64,000 nt of DNA from Ulota crispa (lineage: Eukaryota; Streptophyta; Bryopsida; Orthotrichales; Orthotrichaceae). The translations under genes and the position numbers were made by a program. Shown here piece after piece: positions 24,027-35,306 of the stretch. The DNA lies in the NCBI GenBank assembly GCA_963920765.1, contig OY987245.1, positions 13,966,727 to 14,030,726 of the forward strand, written 5' to 3'. The notes under the pieces were generated by a model. The model made no database searches. It was given only the letters and a program-made list of their open reading frames with translations, and was not told the origin of the DNA. Position 1 is the first letter of the stretch, and the number at the start of each line of letters is the position of its first letter.

Positions 24027-24529
24027 GCAAATTATATCCATAAAAGACCTACATTTTTATAGCCATGGGCAATAATTGGTGCAATGATTTTGTAGATCAT
24101 GTATAGTACATTCAAGCATCTTACTTGATTATACATAAGTTTATTTATTTATTTGTTTATTTATTTATTTATTTCTAAAGATTCAATAGCCTAGTCCTGC
24201 CTAAATACGACATCCATGTTCCTCTAAAAGTAGAAAATTTTATTGAGATAAATTCTAATATTCCAAATAGCATATTATTTAGCATACGTAATACTTGCTC
24301 CCATATTGGAGATTTGAAATGACTATTAGAAAGTCAAATTTAAATGTCGTCAACAACGCATTTTCTAGAGAAAATTGAGGGTATGCTTGAGGGTGCAAAG
24401 GACTGGCCAAATCAGGTTCTTGCTTTGGACATTTGGAACTTGAATTCCTGAAGTCCAGTACGATGTTCAAATGTTACCAGAAGAAAAATATCAACATCTA
24501 CTAGGAGTTAAGAAAGTGAGGGATACGGC

Positions 24530-24729
24530 NNNNNNNNNNNNNNNNNNNNNNNNNNNNNNNNNNNNNNNNNNNNNNNNNNNNNNNNNNNNNNNNNNNNNNN
24601 NNNNNNNNNNNNNNNNNNNNNNNNNNNNNNNNNNNNNNNNNNNNNNNNNNNNNNNNNNNNNNNNNNNNNNNNNNNNNNNNNNNNNNNNNNNNNNNNNNNN
24701 NNNNNNNNNNNNNNNNNNNNNNNNNNNNN
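24530..24729. other. Assembly gap, 200 N
   Basis: Exactly 200 N, a typical placeholder length. ATACGGC occurs on both sides (24,523-24,529 and 24,730-24,736) but only once at the mirror position (GCCGTAT, 24,953-24,959). The true gap is therefore probably a 7-base overlap of two contigs rather than missing sequence. Confidence 0.9.
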
Positions 24730-24808
24730 ATACGGCTCTCAAACGCACTGGAAAAGGGCAATTTGGATTCTAATTGCCCCTCAATGGATGCACACTAAGG
24801 AAGAGAAA

Positions 24809-24880
24809 TAGTTTAAGAAATATTTGTAGAACTACTAACTCAAATACAAGTTATTAGTTTTGAAGAGAGTACTATAACCA
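24809..24880. other. Palindrome spacer (72 bp)
   Basis: Unpaired centre between the arms. It contains TTAGTTTTGAAGAGAGTA, whose complement resembles a motif in TTAA family G (TTCAAAACTAATTACTCTC near 780). Confidence 0.8.
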
Positions 24881-26704
24881 TTTCTCCTCCTTAGTGTGCA
24901 TCCATTGAGGGGCAATTAGAATCCAAATTGCCCTTTTCCAGTGCGTTTGAGAGCCGTATCCCTCACTTTCTTAACTCCTAGTAGATGTTGATATTTTTCT
25001 TCTGGTAACATTTGAACATCGTACTGGACTTCAGGAATTCAAGTTCCAAATGTCCAAAGCAAGAACCTGATTTGGCCAGTCCTTTGCACCCTCAAGCATA
25101 CCCTCAATTTTCTCTAGAAAATGCGTTGTTGACGACATTTAAATTTGACTTTCTAATAGTCATTTCAAATCTCCAATATGGGAGCAAGTATTACGTATGC
25201 TAAATAATATGCTATTTGGAATATTAGAATTTATCTCAATAAAATTTTCTACTTTTAGAGGAACATGGATGTCGTATTTAGGCAGGACTAGGCTATTGAA
25301 TCTTTAGAAATAAATAAATAAATAAACAAATAAATAAATAAACTTATGTATAATCAAGTAAGATGCTTGAATGTACTATACATGATCTACAAAATCATTG
25401 CACCAATTATTGCCCATGGCTATAAAAATGTAGGTCTTTTATGGATATAATTTGCTTAACCCCTAAAGGGCCAAGCCCTTTTTTTAGCAAAAGTTATTGA
25501 AAACTGCCACTTTTGGGGGGAATGAATAGAAAGGTAGGAAAAACAATTATTTTTGGAAATCCAACCGTAAGATCTTGTCTTAGACTATGGGAGGTACTTG
25601 TGGAAAAAAAAATCATCTCATTCAAGATGTAGAGGAGTGAGATATTGACATATGAAGTGAAAAGAAGTTTTTTTTCCTGCTGCCCAAAAATTCCAGAAGC
25701 CTTTAATTGCCCCTAAATCAAAATTGCTCTACGCAAAGTTGAGGTTTATTTTTTCCATGTAGAAGACCAAGTTAGGTAAGTGTGGGAGATTTTCCAAATG
25801 AATTGGAGGTGTGGATCATACTTTGTAAAATCTTGCAATGCCGTAAGGACATGAAATTTGCATATACACTAGGCCAAATTGGAGGATTTATGTAAAATTG
25901 AGACATGTGAATTCTTTTGATCCAAATGGTGAAAACCAAGGAATCTTAGTCTACTAAAACTTGGGAAAAAAAGAAGTCAAAAATCAAATTCACAAAGAGC
26001 TCAAAAAAATAATGCACCAAAGGCAAAAGGAATGGAGGTATGGAAATCCCGTGCATGCCCATAAACTAAAACTTTTCACTCAAAAATCAAAATTGAATGA
26101 TCAAAAGCTCCTCACATATGTATTTGTCTAAAGAATGAATTTCAGATTTTTATTTTAAAAAAACATTATTTTTAAAAAAGTTTTTGGTTGCCCGACCTCC
26201 CTTGATTTTCATAAATTCATGCATAACTTCTTCAATAAATGTTGGAATAAAGGAAAAATTAGATGCCCACATAGATCTTTCAATTCCCCATCTTCAATAA
26301 AAGTTTCAAAAAATCACACAAAGTAGTCTAGCCATAGGTACATGCCCGAAATCCCATTTGTCCCCCAAAGGGACAATGGTCCTTTAGGGGTTAATGTCCA
26401 TTGATTTCAATATGCTAAACAACCATCACGGATTTTTTCATCCACCTTAGACCGCCACTTTTTATCCATATTAATTTTCATTCATTGGCTCTAATGAATA
26501 TCATTGATTTATTTCATTCACATCCTCCCCTCTTTCAAATGATTATTGCACTTTAGAGAAAAATCGTGTTGTTTTAGGGAATTTTTTGTTGTTTCAAAAC
26601 ATCTAATCTCAAATTAAGGAAAATTTTATTTCTCCTCCTACACTCTAAGAAGTCTCTTTTATTGCTCACCGCTCATTGCTCACTGCTCACCGCTCACGAT
26701 CTAG
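24881..26704 (-). repeat. Right arm of giant palindrome
   Basis: Reverse complement of the left arm without net insertion or deletion outside the gap. It ends with GCTCACCGCTCACGATCTAG only six bases before the plastid insertion starts. Confidence 0.9.
25456..26394 (+). mobile_element. TTAA-bounded element, family B (in right arm)
   Basis: Mirror copy of 23,088-24,026 with identical length, 939 bp. It starts TTAACCCCTAAAGGGCCAAG and ends GGTCCTTTAGGGGTTAA. Confidence 0.85.
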
Positions 26705-26709
26705 TATCG

Positions 26710-27584
26710 TTGGTGTTTATGATACTTGGGCTCCTGGAGGGGGCGATGTAAGAAAAATTACAAGTCTCACTCTGAATCCTAGTGTTATATTTGGTTATTT
26801 ACTTAAATCCCCCTTTGGTGGAGAAGGATGGATTGTTGGTGTAGATAACTTAGAAGATATTATTGGAGGGCGTGTTTGGTTAGGTGCTATTTGCATTTTT
26901 GGTGGAATTTGGCATATTCTAACAAAACTGTTTGCTTGGGCTTGTCGTGCTCTTGTTTGGTCTGGAGAAGCTTATTTGTCTTATAGTCTTGCCGCAGTTG
27001 CCGATTTTGGTGTTACTGCTTGTTCTTTTGTTTGGTTTAATAACACTGGTTATCCAAGTGAATTTTATGGTCCTGTTGGACCAGAAGCTTCTCAAGCACA
27101 AGCCTTCACTTTCTTAGTTAAAGATCAACGGCTTGGAGCTAATGTAGGTTCTGCTCAAGGACCTACTGGTTTAGGTAAATATCTTATGCGTTCTCCAACT
27201 GGAGAAATTATCTTTGGAGGAGAAATGATGCGTTATTGGGATCTTCGTGCTCCATGGCTAGAACCTTTACGAGGTCCTAATGGATTAGATTTGAGTAAAT
27301 TGAAAAAAGATATTCAACCTTGGCAAGAATGACGTTTTGCAGAATATATGACTCACGCTCCATTATGTTCTTTAAATTTTGTAGGTGGCGTAGCTATTGA
27401 AATTAATGCAGTAAACTATGTTTCTCCACAAAGTTGGTTAGCTACTTCTCATTTTGTAATAGAATTTTTCTATTTTATAGGTCATTTATGGCATGTAGGA
27501 AGAGCACGTGCGGCTACAGCTGGATTTGAAAAAGGAATTGATCCTGATTTTGAGCTTGTTCTTTCCATGACACTTCTTAATTAA
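26710..27584 (+). pseudogene. psbC: Nuclear copy of plastid psbC (CP43), 5'-truncated
   Basis: The frame reads [17 protein letters not shown], then [38 protein letters not shown] and, at the end, AAGFEKGID followed by LSMTLLN. This is the C-terminal two thirds of CP43, the inner-antenna protein of photosystem II; the first 180 or so residues are missing. A TGA at 27,330-27,332 replaces the Arg after IQPWQE. Compared with the conserved land-plant protein as I remember it, many changes fit C-to-T (P to L, R to C, S to F, T to I, A to V). Others fit G-to-A (R to Q before SW, G to E before FFY, A to T in AAAAG). Changes on both strands suit decay by methylcytosine deamination after transfer to the nucleus. 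It cannot encode a working CP43. Confidence 0.93.
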
Positions 27585-27680
27585 TAATTAAAAAATAAAT
27601 AAATTATCAAAAATTTAAAATGGCTCGACTAAAAAAAAGTCAAGCCATTTTAACAAAATCTTAATGTTTCTCATAAAAAA

Positions 27681-27767
27681 GGAGAGAGAGGGATTCAAAC
27701 TCTCGATAGTTTTGAAAACTATGCTGGTTTTCAAGACCAGAGCCATCAACCACTCGGCCATCTCTCC
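27681..27767 (-). tRNA. trnS-UGA: Plastid-derived tRNA-Ser(UGA), in nuclear insertion
   Basis: On the minus strand the sequence starts GGAGAGATGGCCGAGTGG, has the anticodon loop CTTGAAA (anticodon TGA) and ends with the matching acceptor strand TCTCTCC. It is 87 nt with the long variable arm of serine tRNAs. It lies convergent to psbC as in plastid genomes. The T-loop reads TTTGAAT instead of TTCGAAT and the T-stem has an A-C mismatch, so it is probably a decayed copy. Confidence 0.93.
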
Positions 27768-27973
27768 TATTTTCTTTAAGTGAAAATAAAAAATAGTAAG
27801 GTCATTAATTATATAATAATAATTTTTTAAATATTGTTACATAAATGAAAAGTAAATGTTAAATTTTTAAATTAAAATTTTTTTTAAATGTTTTTGACTG
27901 AGTAAGTAAATAATTACTAGAAAAGGATTAACGGTATAATTTAACCTATTTTTCAACTTGGAGAATCACAACC

Positions 27974-27998
27974 ATGACTATTGCCTTTCAATTGGCTG
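27974..27998 (+). pseudogene. psbZ: psbZ start fragment (25 bp)
   Basis: ATG is followed by codons for TIAFQLA, the conserved start of PsbZ (Ycf9), and similarity then stops. The order psbC - trnS(UGA) - psbZ is the plastid order. This shows one continuous plastid segment was inserted and marks its right breakpoint at about 27,998. Confidence 0.85.
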
Positions 27999-28032
27999 AC
28001 CAGCATGAAGGACTTATGGAAGAGAAGCCACT

Positions 28033-28168
28033 AGAGTTATCTAGTGGTTTGTGAAGCTTTGCAAGGGTGATAACTTTGCAGATTGTAGTTCAGTCACCAT
28101 CCCATAACTTTTAGAAAATTTCCGGACAGAGTTATTCCAAACCATTAAAAAATTGAAGGTTTGACACC
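28033..28168 (+). mobile_element. Partial foldback element (right third)
   Basis: It matches 15,588-15,713, from TAGTTTGTGAAGCTTTGCAA through GGGTGATAACTTTGCA to GGTTTGACACC. The left portion and tandem arrays are absent. It begins about 35 bp after the plastid breakpoint. Confidence 0.7.
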
Positions 28169-28174
28169 CACTAC

Positions 28175-29264
28175 GGGCCTCCTTCCATGTGAGGGGTCAT
28201 CAATGAAGCTAAGTTAAAGCCCACTGATAATCGGTCAGATGGGTGTTCCAAAATCTGGAACCCCATCTGACCAATTATTGGTGGGCTTAACCCCTAAATG
28301 ACCATTGTCCCTTTGGGGGACAGGTTGAACTTTGGGCATGTACCTATGGCTAAACTACTTTTTGTGATTTTCTGAAACTTTTATTAAAAGTGGGGAATTC
28401 AAAGATCTATGTGGGCATCTAATTTTCTCTTCATTCCAACATTTGCTAAAGAAGTTATGCATGAATTTATTAAAATTAGGGGAGGACTGCCCATTTGGGC
28501 AGCCCATAAACTTCTTTAAAAATTACATTTTTTAATAATAAAATCTTGAAATTGGTTCTTTAAATTTTTTTATATGTGAGAAGCTTTGAATCATTCAATT
28601 TCAATCAATGACATGGAAGTTATGAGGAGTTTTTGTTTGCAAGCAGTTATGGAATGTCTACTATAAAATAAACTTTGAAGTCCTTTGTTTTATTCAATTT
28701 TCCATATTTTGGAAAAAAAATTATACCAAAAGAAGTAGATTGTTTATTACAACATTATAACTGTTGGGATTTGCATTTTTCATTTCAATAATTAAATTCT
28801 TAACAATTGAGTGTTTTGACTCATTCTCTATTTCTTTTTACTTACTATTTTTTCCCATGTGTTGTGTAGTTCCAATTGATTTGAAAATTCTCCCACATAT
28901 ACCTAACTTGATCTCCTACATGGAAAAAATAAAGCGCAATTTTGGATAGAGCAATTTTTTTGTTATAAGAGTGGTCAAAGGCTTTTGAAATTTTTTGGCA
29001 GCATGGAAAAAAACTTTTTTTTCACTTTAGATGTAAATATCTGACTCCTCACCATCTGGAATGAGCTGATTTGTTTTCCACAAGTACCTCTTCTAGTATG
29101 GGTCAAGATCCTATGGTTGAAATTCCCAAAAACAAAACACAAAACTCCTTTTTACTAAACCTCCTAAAAATGACAGTTTTTAATGATTTTCACAGAAAAA
29201 AGGGCTTGATCCTTTAGGAGTTAATTTAACTTCACCAATGACCCCCTCACATGGAAGGAGGCCT
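28175..29264. mobile_element. Hairpin MITE split by a TTAA element
   Basis: The arms GGGCCTCCTTCCATGTGAGG (28,175) and CATGGAAGGAGGCC (ending 29,264) pair, as do TCAGATGGGTGTTCC and its complement near the loop at 28,246. The right arm is interrupted by a family B element at 28,287-29,225. The family is the same as 1,449-1,600. Confidence 0.75.
28287..29225 (-). mobile_element. TTAA-bounded element, family B, nested in hairpin
   Basis: It starts TTAACCCCTAAATGACCATT and ends GATCCTTTAGGAGTTAA, 939 bp. The surrounding hairpin pairs again on both sides of it, so the insertion site and its flanking TTAA can be read directly. Confidence 0.85.
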
Positions 29265-29630
29265 TAACGACATTCAACAAACAAGACCTCAATCGGGCGC
29301 AAGCAACTGACGGGCAATTTGCCCAGTGTGACAACCACGAATTGGAGGAGATAAGAAACTTGAATAAATGAAGATTGCCTGATTCAAAGCTATGCTTTCC
29401 CATGTTTATCTCGGACAAATGTACATTCTCCATTGCCATCAGGGGCTCTTGGGGTTAAGCATCATCGCGCCTCGTCGTCCACGTCCCGTTCTCGCACACA
29501 TGCCGAAGCAACAGGCGTAACCGAATTTCTTTGGAAGAATCGGGATTGGGCGTCCTCCATCGCGCATAAGCCCACTGCACGTTACACCGGAAACCTTTTG
29601 ACAATCACCCCAACTTACCGGATTACCGGA

Positions 29631-32600
29631 ATGGCACTTCATGCGTCTTACAATTCGCCTCTGTTCCAGCCCTTTTCTATTTCCTGTCACCGGGTATGTA
29701 CAATAATCACAATCGCACTCTTTTACTAAGGATTGGACTTCATTTTCCTCCGTTGCTACTGATTTCGATTGTGGGTTAACTTAATTACAAAGCTTGAGCT
29801 GTGGTTGCATGGGCAGAATGGACCGAAACAGAGGATGGTGTGCCCACAGCGGGTAAAGCCTGGTGCGGTTGGAATTGGAGCAGCAGGTAAGATTCATACT
29901 GGCTGTAATCATCTAATGTAAATTGGCTTTATCACATTTTTGATAGCAATGTGGTTGTGTTTCTGTAGAAATATTTAATGGCGATTTTACTGTTAGATTA
30001 TGATGTTCGACAATGTACTTCTCGAGGTATAAAATTCATTTGACACAGCATGTAGCAGTAAATCTTTTATCCTTAAAACCCTAAACCACTAACAGAGTTA
30101 CTATGGTGCATGACACTTACAACCAACAACTCCTAATTCAAGTGGTTAGCCTAAGGCTTTGTCAGAAAAAAAAGGTTATCAAAAATTTGAGTCCACCAAG
30201 ATGAAGCTTAGGGTTTGTCCCGCTTGGTGGTGGAATTACTTTTGAGCTAATGAGTATATGTGTTGTGCTTTAGTATTTCTTGTTTGGCCCGCTTGGTGGT
30301 GGAATTACTTTTGAGCTAATGAGTATATGTGTTGTGCTTTAGTATTTCTTGTTTGGCCAATAGTTGTTGGTTATAAGTGTCATGCATAATAGTAAGGTTT
30401 TGAGATATGTGATATGTTCGCATGAGCTTCATGTGCATGGAATTGAAAAATAGATGAACCCTTACAGCCATACCTTATTCTAACCCAGAGGAGGAACTTG
30501 GGGTTTTTCACAGTTTTCTCTAGATTTCCAGAATTGGGAGCACGGCAACGAAAGCTTACATTGAATGCTGCCGAGGTCTTCACTCCACCACCTATCGATA
30601 ATGATTTGCATGTAAGAACACCTGCATATCAATCTCTTCTCATAGGAAAATTACGTTTTTGACAAATGGGTGTTTTAGGGTTTAGCGATTTTCTGAGTGG
30701 TTTGTGTGGTAGAGCAGGCAATCATAAGCGACATGGGAGCCGTGTTTTCTGAAGATGGTGCAGTGAAGACTTTTCAGAATGATAAGGAGGCACTTGCAGC
30801 TGCTGACTCTGGTGTAGCGGTGAAGCATCTCTGCCTCGGACTTTAGTAGATTTCTAAAAACCATGCCCTAATTTGTGATGCAGTTCTGTTGTGCAATACA
30901 GTTTGAAAATAAGCATGTACTCAGTGTTTAGAATCTTTTGGGGCATGCTAGATGCTAAGGCTTACCTTTTAAACTGAGTTTTGGGGATGTCATGTGATCT
31001 TGGAGCAGGTTGCTGAGATGTCTCACTTTGGAAGGATTCGAGGTATGCTGGTGCACCAATCAACTTTTTCATGTTTGAAGTTTTTGGTGATTAATATAAT
31101 TTTTATTATTTGGCATAGTAGTAATGTTTTTAGGGTTGTTTGTGTGCAGTTAGTGGAGACGATCGCATTCGTTTCCTTCATAATCAAAGCACTGCTGATT
31201 TTCAAAAGCTGAAAGATGGTCAGGTGTGTGGCATTCTTCATTTCTCTTTCTGAGGGAGTGTCCATGGTTAGCTTTGTGGTTGGATAAATGTTTGTCATGG
31301 TATTTGACTTTATGAGGATGGGAGGTACAGGGTTGTGACACAGTATTCGTTACATCTACAGGCAGGACCATCGATCTGGCCAGGGCATGGGTTATGGTGT
31401 GTACTTCCAACTTTCTGCTAAATACTACTGACACCTTGGATTTTATGTTTTTATGGACTCACTGTTCAAGAGTTTCAGATCCCTGCCTTAACAAGTTTTT
31501 TAGTAAGTTTTGGATGTCAGTAATAGGGAGGTGTGCAAATGGAGGTGGCAACTTTTGTAGGTGAATTATGGGAAGACCTCGCCATTCATGTCAATGTGAA
31601 GAAATTTGATTTAAATGTTTGGGATATTGGCATGTTACAAATAGGTGATCATAAGGAGACTTCCCTCCGTATCGTGGGGAGGTCTTCCTAAGAAATGCTT
31701 ATCTTGCCTCTCCTTGGTCAATCCCCTCATGCTGTCAATTAGTTCTTGAAACAAGCCGTGTTTACTGAAAACGGTTATGTTTTTGTTCGTCATACATATT
31801 ACGCTACATTATTGGCTCAAATGTGGAAGTAGGAATTCAAGTTTTATTTGTCTTCCTGCGTCGCAGAAAAAATCTGTTATTCTTTTTGTGTCGCCAAGTG
31901 AACGTCAATCGCTATGCACTCTTCTTAACAAGTTTGTTTACTAAACCTTTGTTTTCTTTACTGTAACGCCTTCTGTGTAGGAAACCTGTTATTTGTGTTT
32001 GGAGGAACCATTTTTTGTGGTTATGATATGTTTGGAAATGTTTGGAAATTGTGATTGCGAATAATAACGAGGAATGCAGGTACATATTTTTTTCTGACAA
32101 AGTGGAGGTGGAGGATATCACGGATAAAACATACTTTTTCTCCTTAGTGGGTCCTAAGTCCAATGAGGTGTGTGCCTCCAATCCTCACGATTTTTGCTTT
32201 ACTGGTGCTGAAGCATGTATATGACGAATTTTGCCTGCCTTGGTAACGACTGATTTGCCCTCAATCTTTAATCAGGTTCTGGACACCTTGGGACTTGGAG
32301 AATTAGTAGAAAAACCTTATGGTTCATTTGTGCATTACGCGGTCAGTGCTTCTTCCAACTTCATATTCTTTGTGTAGCATGTAATTAGTATGCCTTTCAT
32401 CAACTGGTTTTAAATGTTTTTTTAACCGAATGGCATCCTAGCTCTTGCTTAGAAAACACGTGTTGTGGCTGAAATTTCAGATTGAAGGTACACCGGTGAC
32501 AGTGGGAGTAGGAAGTGGCCTGGCAGGCCCAGGTTACTCGTTCATGCTCTCCATCGATACTGCTGGTATTGTATGGGAGGCAATTTTGAAAGCAGGAGCT

Positions 32601-33995
32601 GTTCCTATGGGTGCAGCCGCTTGGGAGCAATTACGGGTTTGGCATGGTAAACCCTAATTCTACATTATCTCAGGAAATCTAGACCCTCGATAGCCTTTGA
32701 TCCTTGGTCAATCTAGTACTTCAGTGGTTATATCTAGAATCCAATTCTGGTTCTGTTCTGAATATTTTGAGGAGAATTTCAGTTGTTTATTAGTGATTTT
32801 TCATTGCCTATCAATAACTTACAGTTGAGCGGCTTAACTGACAGCCTGAGTGTTGCTTAAGGTTTAACGTATATTATTTCCTTAGTACTAATTGGTCCAG
32901 AGTTACTTAAAAGTTGAATTTTATGCCATGATCTAGACAGCTAAGTATCCACCGTTTTGTACCCTACTTGTTACTGGCTTCACATGGAAGAAATCTGTTC
33001 AGTCTGCAAAATTGCAGAACGTGTACAAAGTTTTTGAGTGGCAGTGCCTCGTATGTTCATCATGCAGGACGACCTGCACCTGGAAGAGAACTCACTTCTG
33101 ATTACAATGCACTTGAGGCAGGACTCTGGGATACCATTTCCTTGACAAAAGGTAAGCGTCAAATTTTAAGAACTCCTAGTGTCTTAGATTTTAAAACTCC
33201 TATGCCTTATGGTTTCATTCAGAGCATATGACAAGTCATTGAAACATACGAAACTCTTGCTCTTGTTAGGAAGATCTCTTCCTCCACACCCTTAGGTTCA
33301 AGGCTGTAAACATATTTATATATATATTTGCATCACTTAATAGCCTGGTTTGCAAGGACCATGACATTGTGCTATTGGTTTGCCAAGTCGTTTTGTGATT
33401 GTGCCCTTTTTTCGGAAAAAATATCGTGTTGTTTCTTCTTTCTGAATGAGGAAGGGGTGTACTGCAGGATGTTACATAGGTCAAGAGACTATAGCAAGGC
33501 TTGTAACCTACGATGGTGTGAAGCAACAATTGTGGAGTGTGTACATGAATGGATTTGCTGAACCAGGAACAGGTGTCTCTTGTGATGGCGTCAAGGTATA
33601 TTCTAAGATTAACTCATTATATCCAAAATAGTTTAAAAGCGGTTGTTTTTGTGTTAAAAGCTGACTTGTTTAGCAAACTTCAAGGAATGTAACAAATATA
33701 TCATTAGAAAGAACATATATTCTAAAATATCGAACAACAGAAAATATGTTCTGAAAAGTACTATTTAGCTTTCTATTTTTTAGTGGACTTTCTTGCTGGA
33801 ACGTAGTGTGACGGCTCTTGGCAGGTGGGGAAGTTGACAAGTTGTGCGGAGGCAATGGAAGGGAGTGAGCACTCTCATGTAGGGCTAGCGTATATTCGCC
33901 GAAAAGCAGGTGGAGCAGGTCTTGTTGTTGACGTAGGAGGTGTATCAGGAAGAGTGGTGGAATCAAATTTTGTCAAATACGGACTTCCTCAGTGA
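29631..33995 (+). CDS. IBA57.2: Chloroplast folate-binding YgfZ/IBA57-like protein
   Basis: Fourteen exons join in frame to 424 codons: 29631-29693, 29817-29886, 30514-30611, 30718-30819, 31009-31042, 31150-31223, 31331-31396, 31867-31931, 32080-32167, 32276-32341, 32481-32646, 33068-33151, 33468-33595 and 33825-33995. All introns are GT-AG. The protein matches Arabidopsis At1g60990 in length (about 430 residues) and in order: SHFGRIRVSGDDR, FLHNQSTADF, CDTVFVTSTGRTIDLA, KYIFFSDKVEVEDIT, GRPAPGRELTSDYNALEAG. The family signature KGCYIGQE is present across exons 12-13. Members bind folate and support assembly or repair of iron-sulfur proteins; this plastid form is inferred from the homologue. 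The first two exons encode a Ser/Arg-containing leader starting MALHASYNSPLFQ, plausible as a transit peptide. The start and exons 2-3 are less certain than the rest. AATAAA follows at 34,025. No decay is seen. Confidence 0.93.
30098..30395. mobile_element. MITE in intron 2 of the IBA57-like gene
   Basis: The ends TTACTATGGTGCATGACACT and (reverse complement of the right) TTACTATTATGCATGACACT continue as inverted repeats for about 35 bp with few mismatches. The 298-bp element holds a perfect 69-bp tandem duplication. It lies wholly within the intron and leaves the splice sites intact. Confidence 0.7.
30219..30356. repeat. Tandem duplication, 2 x 69 bp
   Basis: Two adjacent copies start CCCGCTTGGTGGTGGAATTA at 30,219 and 30,288 and appear identical. 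They sit inside the intronic MITE. Confidence 0.95.
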
Positions 33996-35306
33996 TACCT
34001 GTCTTTGAAAGTAATGTTTCTAGTAATAAATTTGAGTTGAGGGTATTTAAACCCTTGTTACCAGCCGCCGCTTCTTTTTATTCGCACACTCGGTTTGGCT
34101 TGTTATCATCTGGATGATTAAACGTCTATGACCATTGATCTTTGTCTACTGTCTCTTCCACACTGGTCTTCGACCTCCCATTTTGAAGTACATACTGCGA
34201 TAAAAAATTCATTGCACGGATCTAATGGGATTGCCTTACAACTTCTATGGAACACAGACTGAACCTTATGCAACAATTCCTTATTCCAAAGGTACGAGGG
34301 AAAGGAGGTTTGGTGTTTTTTTTGGCAAGGAAGTATGTTAACTAGAAATATGCCGCACTGCCAATAATATCAATTAACATGGAATAAATCTGATTGATCG
34401 AGGTTCATGTTACTGATGTTAATCATTCTTGTCATGCTGCAAATCATTGTAATTATCCTCTACCTTGAATACTGATTCATTAACGGTAGGCGGTTTAGCT
34501 ACCCTCAAATAACTCTTTAATCCCAGCATCTCCTTAGAGTTGAAGTCGTGCTTTTTTCACGATTTAGAACGAGTCCATACAAAAGTCAACCGGCTGGCAA
34601 AAGTAACTAGACCTAAGTTTGTTGCACAAGGGTCATCTAGCAGAATAAGTTTTTCTAACTGAATTACGTGATTGTGCAGAATTTTAAGCAGCATTGAATT
34701 GAAGGAGGCTTGAGTGATTTGCAGAAGTGCCCCACAGACAACAAAATCTCAAATTGCAAACCAGCCAACGACTTGTACACAAGATCCTTGAAAAGAGCAT
34801 AACAAAAATGATTGCTTTCTTTGTAGAAACAGATAAAAGGACTAATGGTATATTCTAACCATACATCACTTGGTGGTATTCACGAAGGGCTGTGTGCATC
34901 CAAGGTTACAAAGAATGACAATCAAAAACAAGTTTCTCTCCCTTCCCAAGCTCATCAGTGACTTGAACACTCTACGTTTTTCAATATTGACCTGAAAGGT
35001 TTCATTCGACAGACACAGATTTTCAAGGGATAATTAAGAACACAACAATTTTCAGTAGAAACACAGTCTAAAACTCTGAATCTGGAAAAATCGCCCGTTC
35101 TTCGAAACAGTGACTGCATCTAGATATGCTCCGGTATCCACTCATTTTCAACTCCTCAGACATTGATAGGCCCTCGAAATCGGTCATATCCTCACGGGCT
35201 AGTTGTGTGGTCGCTTCAAGGTTATAAGAACTTTTCTTTGTTTTTCGCTTGACTCCTCACCGTTTTCCACCTTGTCTTCCTGCGCTCTACATGCTTAGAG
35301 ATGTAC
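33996..35306. other. Downstream flank of the IBA57-like gene
   Basis: Likely 3' untranslated sequence near 34,025, then intergenic DNA of moderate GC content. No further gene or repeat end is supported. Confidence 0.45.

Larger units (their letters stand above)
22778..24808 (+). repeat. Left arm of giant palindrome (contains gap)
   Basis: The arm is the reverse complement of 24,881-26,704. Without the 200 N and a 7-base duplicate at the gap edges it is 1,824 bases, exactly the right-arm length. It begins with CTAGATC and four 7-base GTGAGCA-type repeats, and holds one TTAA family B element (23,088-24,026). The arms look almost identical; the only differences I noticed are two near the outer end and one next to the loop. 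Confidence 0.9.

Noticed and set aside
24471-24773. Frames spanning the N gap
   Set aside because: They exist only because N codons are translated as X.
23088-26394. Reading the family B copies as LTRs of one large element
   Set aside because: The two copies are in inverted, not direct, orientation and are simply mirrored by the palindrome; their ends are TTAA-CCC, not TG...CA, and nothing retroelement-like lies between them.
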